The notes under the pieces: generated by a model
Database searches by the model: none
Told to the model about the DNA's origin: nothing
What the model saw: only the letters and a program-made list of their open reading frames with translations
DNA from: Firmicutes bacterium UBA4874
Lineage (GTDB): Bacteria > Bacillota > Clostridia > Caldicoprobacterales > DTU083
Assembly (NCBI GenBank): GCA_002399435.1
Contig: DHDO01000014.1
Coordinates: forward strand, 1-12,201
Direction: 5' to 3'
Length of the DNA: 12,201 nucleotides
Made by a program: the position numbers and the translations under genes
Shown: in pieces, positions 5,197 through 10,201 of the stretch
Position numbering within the stretch: the stretch's first letter is position 1
How the letters are laid out: each line of letters begins with the position of its first letter

Positions 5197-5197
5197 C

Positions 5198-5206
5198 TGC
5201 TACAAT
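5198..5206 (+). promoter_or_regulatory. Extended -10 element before hppA
   Basis: TGCTACAAT fits the extended -10 layout TGn-TACAAT, with no recognisable -35. If used, hppA would have its own start near 5213 with a leader of about 45 bases, and the structured element just upstream would lie outside that transcript. A weaker promoter, TAGACT-N18-TGTATT, ends at 5101. Otherwise hppA is read through from the oadB promoter. Confidence 0.35.
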
Positions 5207-5257
5207 ACGATGTTTCAATATAAATATTATTACTTAATGATTAGGGGGAGATAAAAA

Positions 5258-7297
5258 GTGTTGTGGACGTATCTTTCATTGGTGATAGCTGCCATAGCCA
5301 TTGGTGTGGCAGCTTATTTCTACAAATGGGTTCAAAACCTCCCTGTGGCAGAAGGAAACATAGCACATATCGGCCAGCTGGTACGAAACGGTGCATTCAC
5401 CTTCCTGAAGAGGGAATATCGTATTCTGGCTATTTTTGTCGGCATTGTTGCTGTTATTATTTTGATCATCTTTCCTTCTCCTATTTGGGAAGGCCATATC
5501 GGCAATAACATATTTGCGGCGGTTTCCTATATCGCCGGCTCTGTACTGTCTGCCATCGCCGGCTATGTCGGCATCAGCATTGCAACATTGGCCAACGTGC
5601 GTTCGGCTTCTGCAGCCAAGAAAGGCCTGGCTCCGGCTTATATGGCAGGCTTCCGCGGTGGTGCCGTAATGGGAATGGCAGTTGTCAGTACCGCTCTGGC
5701 AGGTGCAGCCCTCCTTCATCTGCTTACCGGCAATGCCAGCATGGTAATGGCATTCAGCTTTGGTGCCAGCTCCCTGGCGTTGTTTGCCAAGGCAGGCGGC
5801 GGGATTTTCACCAAAACGGCCGATATCTCCGCAGATCTGATCGGCAAGGTGGAGCTGGGTCTCCCCGAGGATGATCCCCGGAACCCTGCTGTTATTGCAG
5901 ACAATGTCGGAGACAACGTCGGGGACGTTGCCGGAATGGGCGCAGATCTGTTTGACTCCCAGGTAGCCTCCCTTGCAGCAGCTCTGGTGATTGCCGCACC
6001 GCTTGGTGAGATTGAAGTTATTTTCTGTCTGGGTGCCCTGGGACTTCTTGCTTCCGTCATTGGTGTATTGTTTGCCCGTGTCGGCGAAAACGGAAATCCC
6101 AGCAGGGCTCTGAACGGCGGCACCTATCTGACCTGCGGCATCTTTGCCGTGCTGACTCTCATTGCTTTCCTGTCTTCCAGCTTCAACCTGCGCATCTGGG
6201 GCGCTGCCATGCTCGGAATGCTGGTCGGTATTATTATCGGCATTACCAGTGATTTCTTTACCGGCGACGATAAAAAGCCGGTCGCCAAAGTCGCTGAATC
6301 CTCCAAAACCGGCCCGGCCTTTACCATCCTTTCCGGCTTTTCCTACGGCCTGGTAAGTGTACTTCCTGCCCTGATCGGTATCGGGATCGCCGCACTGGGT
6401 TCCTATAAGCTCTGTGAACCTTTGGGCGGGAATTATGCCATGTTCGGAATCGCCATCTCTGCCATCGGAATGCTTTCCATCGTCGGTATGATTATTTCCA
6501 ATGATGCTTACGGCCCCATTGTGGATAATGCCCGCGGTCTTGCAGAAATGGGTAATCTGGGGGACGATGTTCTGGATACAACGGATAAGCTGGATTCTGC
6601 CGGCAATACCGCAAAAGCCATCACCAAGGGGTTTGCCATCGGTGCGGCGGGGCTGACCGTCATCGCCCTGCTGGGTGCCTTCCAGGAAACGGTGGAAGCC
6701 GCAACCGGGAACGCTCTTACCTTCAATCTGATGAACCCGCTGGTATTCTTCGGAGTTTTGATTGGTTCCGCCATTCCTGCCGTATTCTCCGCTATGCTGA
6801 TGCTGGGGGTAAACCGGAATTCTCAGAAAATGGTGGATGAGATCCACAGACAGTTCAATACCATTGCAGGTCTGAAGGAAGGAAAACCAGGTGTCATGCC
6901 CGAATACGACAAATGCATTGATATTGCTGCAGTCGGTGCCATCAAGGAACTGATCCCTGCCGGCGTTTTCACAATCCTCAGTACTCTGGTGGTAGGATTT
7001 GTCGGAGGCCCCCAGGCAATGGGCGGTTTCCTTGGCGGAAACATCATTACCGGCCTGTTCCTGGCATTACTCATGAGCAATGCAGGCGGGCTCTGGGACA
7101 ATTCCAAGAAGTTCATTGAATCCGGAAACTACGGCGGCAAAGGCAGCGATGCCCATAAAGCCAGCGTAATCGGAGACACGGTAGGCGATCCTTTCAAGGA
7201 TACTGCCGGCCCGTCCATCAATACACAGATTACCGTGGTTTCCCTGGTAGCAACCATTACAGCTACCCTGTTCGCAACCTTCTCTCTGTTTGGCTGA
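5258..7297 (+). CDS. hppA: Membrane pyrophosphatase (ion-pumping)
   Basis: Hydrolyses pyrophosphate to pump H+ or Na+ out across the membrane; 679 residues with about 16 membrane helices, a typical length. Catalytic signatures are present: ADLIGKVE with EDDPRNP (about 192-210), the aspartate series DNVGDNVGD (215-223), SNDAYGPIVDNA (about 414-425), DNSKKF (614-619) and GDTVGDPFKDTAGPS (639-653). In GNTAKAITKG, K453 and T456 stand where potassium-independent enzymes carry Lys/Thr and potassium-dependent ones carry Ala. D233 in DLFDS occupies the gate position usually held by Glu. The start is GTG 5258, 7 bases after AGGGGGAG. It follows oadB-oadG in the same direction. Family and reaction are secure; the pumped ion is not. 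Confidence 0.96.
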   Translation: MLWTYLSLVIAAIAIGVAAYFYKWVQNLPVAEGNIAHIGQLVRNGAFTFLKREYRILAIFVGIVAVIILIIFPSPIWEGHIGNNIFAAVSYIAGSVLSAIAGYVGISIATLANVRSASAAKKGLAPAYMAGFRGGAVMGMAVVSTALAGAALLHLLTGNASMVMAFSFGASSLALFAKAGGGIFTKTADISADLIGKVELGLPEDDPRNPAVIADNVGDNVGDVAGMGADLFDSQVASLAAALVIAAPLGEIEVIFCLGALGLLASVIGVLFARVGENGNPSRALNGGTYLTCGIFAVLTLIAFLSSSFNLRIWGAAMLGMLVGIIIGITSDFFTGDDKKPVAKVAESSKTGPAFTILSGFSYGLVSVLPALIGIGIAALGSYKLCEPLGGNYAMFGIAISAIGMLSIVGMIISNDAYGPIVDNARGLAEMGNLGDDVLDTTDKLDSAGNTAKAITKGFAIGAAGLTVIALLGAFQETVEAATGNALTFNLMNPLVFFGVLIGSAIPAVFSAMLMLGVNRNSQKMVDEIHRQFNTIAGLKEGKPGVMPEYDKCIDIAAVGAIKELIPAGVFTILSTLVVGFVGGPQAMGGFLGGNIITGLFLALLMSNAGGLWDNSKKFIESGNYGGKGSDAHKASVIGDTVGDPFKDTAGPSINTQITVVSLVATITATLFATFSLFG

Positions 7298-7345
7298 TTC
7301 CATCCATAAGAAACCGGGAAGAAAGAAGCAGAACAGAAACAAAAA

Positions 7346-7373
7346 CTGCCGGGTGAAATCAGATACCCGACAG
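7346..7373 (+). other. Stem-loop in the hppA 3' untranslated region
   Basis: CTG-c-CGGGT (7346-7354) pairs with ACCCG-a-CAG (7365-7373) around a 10-base loop in an otherwise purine-rich stretch. No T run follows, so it is not itself a terminator. It may slow 3' exonucleases. Confidence 0.35.
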
Positions 7374-7405
7374 GAACGAAACAAAAAACAAGGAAAGTAA
7401 CAAAG

Positions 7406-7444
7406 AAAGCACCCTGTGGGGAACAACTCCCGCAAGGTGCTTTT
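7406..7444. terminator. Bidirectional terminator between hppA and purA
   Basis: AAAGCACC (7406-7413) pairs with GGTGCTTT (7436-7443). The stem continues through TGTGGG (7415-7420) with CCCGCA (7429-7434), with one mismatch, to an 8-base loop. TTTTATTAT follows on the plus strand and TTTCTTTG on the minus strand, so it can end both convergent transcripts. Confidence 0.88.
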
Positions 7445-7469
7445 ATTATCGGTTCACGGACATCCTCCG

Positions 7470-8741
7470 TTATCTTACGATCACGTCGTCTCTCTTCGGC
7501 CCGTTGGAAATCAGCCGGACGGGATATCCGATCTTCTTTTCAATAAACTCCACATATTTCTTCGCGTTATTCGGAAGCTTCTCAAAGTCATGAATCCCGC
7601 TGATATCGCATTTCCAGCCGTCCAGATACTCATACACGGGTTTTGCCCGATTCAGAAGGGGGGTAATGGGGAAAATATCGGTTACCCTATCGTCGATTTC
7701 ATAGCCGGTACAAATCGGTATGATGTCCAGATAGCCCAATACATCCAGCAGTGACAAGGCAACCTGGGTTGTCCCCTGCAGCAGGCATCCATATTTTGTT
7801 GCCACCGTATCAAACCAGCCCATTCTCCGCGGCCGTCCTGTGGTGGCTCCGTATTCCCCGTCGTTTCCACCGCGTTTGCGCAAATTTTCCGCCTCGTCTC
7901 CAAAAATCTCGCTGACAAACGCACCGGCTCCCACACAGGAGGAATACGCCTTTACCACGGTTATGACATCGGAAATCTGATTGGGAGCAACCCCGGCCCC
8001 CACTGTGCCAAATCCGGCCAATGGAGAAGAGGAAGTCACAAAAGGATAGATTCCGTTGTCCGGATCCTTCAGCGCACCCAGCTGTCCTTCCAGAAGAATG
8101 CTTTTGCCCTTTGCCTCATGCAGGTATACCGCAGCATTGACCAGCATTGGCCTCAGCCTGTCCCGATAAGAGGTGATCTCCTCATAAATCGCCTGTGGGT
8201 CAAGAAGTTCGGCACCTTTGTAAAGCGCCCGGATCATCGCATTTTTAATTTCACAGACATGATCCAGACGGTCCTTCAGAAGCGAATCTTCATAAAGTTC
8301 ACCGGCCTGAATCCCGATTTTTGCATATTTGTCGGAATAAAACGGTGCAATGCCGGATTTTGTAGAGCCGAAGCTTCTGCCTCCCAGACGTTCCTCTTCC
8401 AGCTTGTCAAATAAAATATGATAGGGCATAACAATCTGAGCACGATCGGAAACAAGAAGATTGGGCGTCGGAATGCCTTTTGCTGTCAGACCGTCCAGCT
8501 CCTTGAAAAAGGTGGGCAGATGCAGGGCGACTCCCTGACCGATCAGATTTACAACATCAGGATGAAATACACCGGACGGCAGCAGGTGAAGTGCCGTTTT
8601 TCCATACTCGTTGATAATCGTATGCCCTGCATTGGCTCCTCCCTGAAAGCGAACGACAATATCCGCTTTTCCTGCCAGCAAATCCGTTATTTTTCCCTTG
8701 CCTTCGTCTCCCCAGTTTCCTCCCACAATGGCCTTTACCAT
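7470..8741 (-). CDS. purA: Adenylosuccinate synthetase
   Basis: GTP-dependent joining of IMP and aspartate to adenylosuccinate (EC 6.3.4.4), the committed step of AMP synthesis. 423 residues, full length. The glycine-rich loop GNWGDEGKGK (residues 8-17) holds the catalytic Asp12. FQGGANAGHT (32-41) holds the catalytic His40. YGATTGRPRRMGWFD is the IMP and nucleotide region, and ISNGPKRDDVI near the C-terminus corresponds to the guanine-binding strand. The ATG at 8739-8741 follows GGGAGG by 8 bases. The thioesterase gene lies 74 bases upstream in the same direction, so co-transcription is possible. No purine operon neighbours are present. Confidence 0.97.
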   Translation of the reverse strand: MVKAIVGGNWGDEGKGKITDLLAGKADIVVRFQGGANAGHTIINEYGKTALHLLPSGVFHPDVVNLIGQGVALHLPTFFKELDGLTAKGIPTPNLLVSDRAQIVMPYHILFDKLEEERLGGRSFGSTKSGIAPFYSDKYAKIGIQAGELYEDSLLKDRLDHVCEIKNAMIRALYKGAELLDPQAIYEEITSYRDRLRPMLVNAAVYLHEAKGKSILLEGQLGALKDPDNGIYPFVTSSSPLAGFGTVGAGVAPNQISDVITVVKAYSSCVGAGAFVSEIFGDEAENLRKRGGNDGEYGATTGRPRRMGWFDTVATKYGCLLQGTTQVALSLLDVLGYLDIIPICTGYEIDDRVTDIFPITPLLNRAKPVYEYLDGWKCDISGIHDFEKLPNNAKKYVEFIEKKIGYPVRLISNGPKRDDVIVR

Positions 8742-8770
8742 AAATTCAACCTCCCACTGTATTTAACTAG

Positions 8771-8803
8771 CTTGCTGCCGGATGCATCAGCCGACAGCAC
8801 AAG
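8771..8803 (-). other. Stem-loop between thioesterase gene and purA
   Basis: GCTGTCGG/CCGGCAGC on the minus strand (8791-8798 with 8774-8781), one G-U pair, with an extra CTT/AAG base after a two-base bulge. No T run follows. It may be a purA leader element or an intercistronic structure. No convincing purA promoter was found in this 74-base gap. Confidence 0.35.
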
Positions 8804-8815
8804 ACTGCAGTTGCT

Positions 8816-9232
8816 TTAACGGTGCAGCTTTTTTGCCTGCTCCTGCAGCGCAATGTCTTCTTCCCTGGTTGCTTCAATTACAACATTATGTGGAATGGGA
8901 CGCCCATTCTTTCCAACATTGACATAGGTGATAAATCCATTTACAATCTCCGTATCGCCCACGCGCATGCAGATATTGGCGATCAGACTGGTTCTCCCCG
9001 CCAAAACAATCTTTCCCGTAAACTTAACAATCTCCCCGAGCTGAACGGGCTTTTTAAAAACCATATTGTGTATGTTCAGACAGACAATATTCTCCACCGG
9101 AATAAAGGCGGCCGCAGCCATCAGGCCGGTCTCGACAAACCACTCGACCATACGTCCGGCGAACAACGTTCCATGATGGTTCAAATCCGCATTTTTTACC
9201 AAATGCCGGGTAGTAACAGGTACAATATCCAT
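8816..9232 (-). CDS. Acyl-CoA thioesterase, hotdog fold (YkhA/YciA type)
   Basis: Hydrolyses acyl-CoA to the free acid and CoA; cytosolic single hotdog domain of 138 residues, normally a hexamer of dimers. The family signature appears as ADLNHHGTLFAGRMVEWFVE (about residues 15-34), corresponding to the N-x-x-G-x-x-F-G-G-R pattern around the active-site helix. FKKPVQLGEIVKFTGKIV (about 60-80) and INGFITYVNV-like strands fit the rest of the fold. I chose the ATG at 9230-9232 because AAAGGAG lies about 7-8 bases upstream and family homology starts there; an in-frame extension to 9379 would be rich in non-conserved residues and crosses the predicted promoter. The physiological substrate cannot be read from sequence. 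Confidence 0.88.
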   Translation of the reverse strand: MDIVPVTTRHLVKNADLNHHGTLFAGRMVEWFVETGLMAAAAFIPVENIVCLNIHNMVFKKPVQLGEIVKFTGKIVLAGRTSLIANICMRVGDTEIVNGFITYVNVGKNGRPIPHNVVIEATREEDIALQEQAKKLHR

Positions 9233-9246
9233 AAACAATCTCCTTT

Positions 9247-9260
9247 CCGCCTCCAGGCGG
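9247..9260 (-). promoter_or_regulatory. Hairpin abutting the thioesterase ribosome site
   Basis: In minus-strand sense CCGCC-TGGA-GGCGG, a 5-pair GC hairpin whose last base touches the AAAGGAG ribosome site (9240-9246). It could modulate initiation or simply protect the 5' end. Confidence 0.4.
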
Positions 9261-9323
9261 GTTCCTATATGAAACAATAACAAGCTTTCAATAATGTTTG
9301 CTTTTCTTTGTCCGGGCATACGG

Positions 9324-9332
9324 ATTATATCA
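9324..9332 (-). promoter_or_regulatory. Extended -10 promoter of the thioesterase gene
   Basis: The minus-strand sequence TGATATAAT is a perfect TATAAT with a TGn extension. The -35 region is weak. Predicted start is near 9317, giving a leader of about 85 bases. Confidence 0.6.
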
Positions 9333-9386
9333 CATCTGCAAGGAAAGAACCAGACAAGGGAAGCCAGCAGAATCTGCAAACCAGTA

Positions 9387-9415
9387 TTGACAGATGAGAA
9401 ATCCGGTGCTAAGCT
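9387..9415 (+). promoter_or_regulatory. Candidate feo operon promoter
   Basis: TTGACA (9387-9392), 17 bases, TAAGCT (9410-9415). The -35 is perfect and the -10 keeps the three most conserved bases. Start would be near 9422, directly before the palindrome at 9427-9444, leaving a leader of about 215 bases. A second promoter near TATAAG (9595-9600) is possible but lacks a -35. Confidence 0.4.
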
Positions 9416-9426
9416 ATAACCACAGT

Positions 9427-9444
9427 AGTTAGATATAACTAACT
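9427..9444. promoter_or_regulatory. feo operator-like palindrome 1 (AGTTAG-N6-CTAACT)
   Basis: AGTTAG and CTAACT are perfect inverted halves around ATATAA. The same GTTAG-N6-CTAAC layout recurs before feoB. The halves resemble part of the DtxR/IdeR iron box (inner GTTAG...CTAAC), but with a 6-base rather than a 1-base spacer. Confidence 0.6.
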
Positions 9445-9488
9445 GTTGACACTCGATTTCCCTTCCCCGGAAACGATTTCTTACCGAT

Positions 9489-9554
9489 CAATCACGCCTG
9501 GTGTGTAATCCGGATGCGTGGTATTGGAGTATGACAGCGCCGGTTAGCCGGCTG
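9489..9554 (+). other. Tandem hairpins in the feoA1 upstream region
   Basis: First hairpin: CAATCACGC (9489-9497) pairs with GCGTG-gt-ATTG (9516-9526), continued by CTGG/CCGG (9498-9501 with 9510-9513) and an 8-base loop. Second hairpin: GCCGG-TTAG-CCGGC (9539-9552). With the palindromes on either side, these account for most of the long divergent gap 9233-9638; the remainder shows no coding signal. Confidence 0.42.
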
Positions 9555-9579
9555 ATATGGGAAGTGGTGTAGCGGCAAC

Positions 9580-9596
9580 TTAGTTAGTTCTAACTA
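9580..9596. promoter_or_regulatory. feo operator-like palindrome 2
   Basis: TAGTTAG-TT-CTAACTA (9581-9596) is a perfect 7-base inverted repeat. It also contains TTAG-N6-CTAA (9580-9593), the spacing seen in the other two feo palindromes. It lies about 45 bases before the feoA1 start and touches TATAAG, a possible -10. Confidence 0.58.
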
Positions 9597-9638
9597 TAAG
9601 AAAAGAAGAAGAAAGGGGAAAGAAGGGGGGAAAGCAGA

Positions 9639-9851
9639 ATGCCTCTCACTTTGGCCAAACCCGGTGAAACAAACTGCATTCAAAAGATCACCGGGAAGGA
9701 TGATGTGCGGCAACATCTGGCAGAGATGGGCTTTGTAGTCGGAGAGCAGGTCCGGGTAGTGACGGAGATCGGCGGGAATGTGATCCTGCAAGTCAAGGAA
9801 AGCCGGGTCGCCCTGAGCAAAGCCATGGCGAACCGCATTCAGATAGGATAG
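9639..9851 (+). CDS. feoA: FeoA-like SH3-domain protein (first copy)
   Basis: Small cytosolic partner of the FeoB ferrous-iron transporter; 70 residues forming one SH3-like barrel. The FeoA pattern is visible: LAKPGETNCIQKITGKDDVR at 5-24, then LAEMGFVVGEQVRVV (the L-x-x-MG-(F/L)-x-x-G segment) and VALSKAMANRIQI at the end. FeoA is thought to dock on FeoB and regulate transport. The ATG at 9639 follows a GGGGGG run by about 8 bases. It is 62 bases upstream of a second, divergent FeoA copy (roughly a quarter to a third identical by eye), a common arrangement in clostridia. Confidence 0.92.
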   Translation: MPLTLAKPGETNCIQKITGKDDVRQHLAEMGFVVGEQVRVVTEIGGNVILQVKESRVALSKAMANRIQIG

Positions 9852-9913
9852 ATGCGCAGCGCCGGCCGGATTATGGAAAAGAACGACTGGCTTATCGAAA
9901 GGAGGAAAGGGAA

Positions 9914-10135
9914 ATGAAGACACTGAGAGATGTAAAGGTAGGCGAAACGGCAACGGTACGGAAATTATACGGGACAGGTGCCGTCAAACGCCGGATTATG
10001 GACATGGGAGTCACAAAGGGAGCAAGCATTTTTGTACGGAAAGTGGCGCCTCTGGGAGACCCCGTCGAGGTTACCGTCCGGGGCTATGAACTTTCCATCC
10101 GCAAGGGGGATGCAGAACAAATTGAGGTGGTCTGA
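9914..10135 (+). CDS. feoA: FeoA-like SH3-domain protein (second copy)
   Basis: 73 residues, MKTLRDVKVGETATVRKLYG, followed by GAVKRRIMDMGVTKGASIFV, APLGDPVEVTVRGYELSIRK and DAEQIEVV. This is closer to the family consensus than the first copy, in particular MDMGVTKG and the GDPxEVxVRGYxLSxRK strand pair. AGGAGG lies 8-10 bases before the ATG at 9914. It probably binds the cytosolic face of FeoB. A palindrome separates it from feoB. Confidence 0.95.
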   Translation: MKTLRDVKVGETATVRKLYGTGAVKRRIMDMGVTKGASIFVRKVAPLGDPVEVTVRGYELSIRKGDAEQIEVV

Positions 10136-10159
10136 TACGGAGGAATATGATATTGTCAA

Positions 10160-10181
10160 AATGTTAGATATTTCTAACATT
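10160..10181. promoter_or_regulatory. feo operator-like palindrome 3, between feoA2 and feoB
   Basis: AATGTTAG-ATATTT-CTAACATT is a perfect 8-base inverted repeat, the strongest of the three feo palindromes. A possible promoter TTGTCA (10153-10158), 16 bases, TAACAT (10175-10180) overlaps it. This would allow separate, repressible transcription of feoB. As RNA the element would form a modest AU-rich hairpin ending about 10 bases before the feoB ribosome site. Confidence 0.6.
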
Positions 10182-10201
10182 GAAGACAGGAGGAAACCAA
10201 A

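Noticed and set aside
5276..6847. A 523-codon open frame antisense to hppA
   Set aside because: It mirrors the hppA frame, has no ribosome site, and its translation is rich in Gln, His, Gly and Asn with no recognisable domain; codon bias of hppA explains the lack of stops.
9446..9451. Second TTGACA in the feo upstream region as a promoter
   Set aside because: No acceptable -10 lies 16-18 bases downstream (GGAAAC at 17).
10147..10167. Mini-frame ATG ATA TTG TCA AAA TGT TAG after a GGAGG, before feoB
   Set aside because: Only six codons, with the ribosome site just 3 bases from the ATG; the sequence is better explained by the palindrome and possible promoter.
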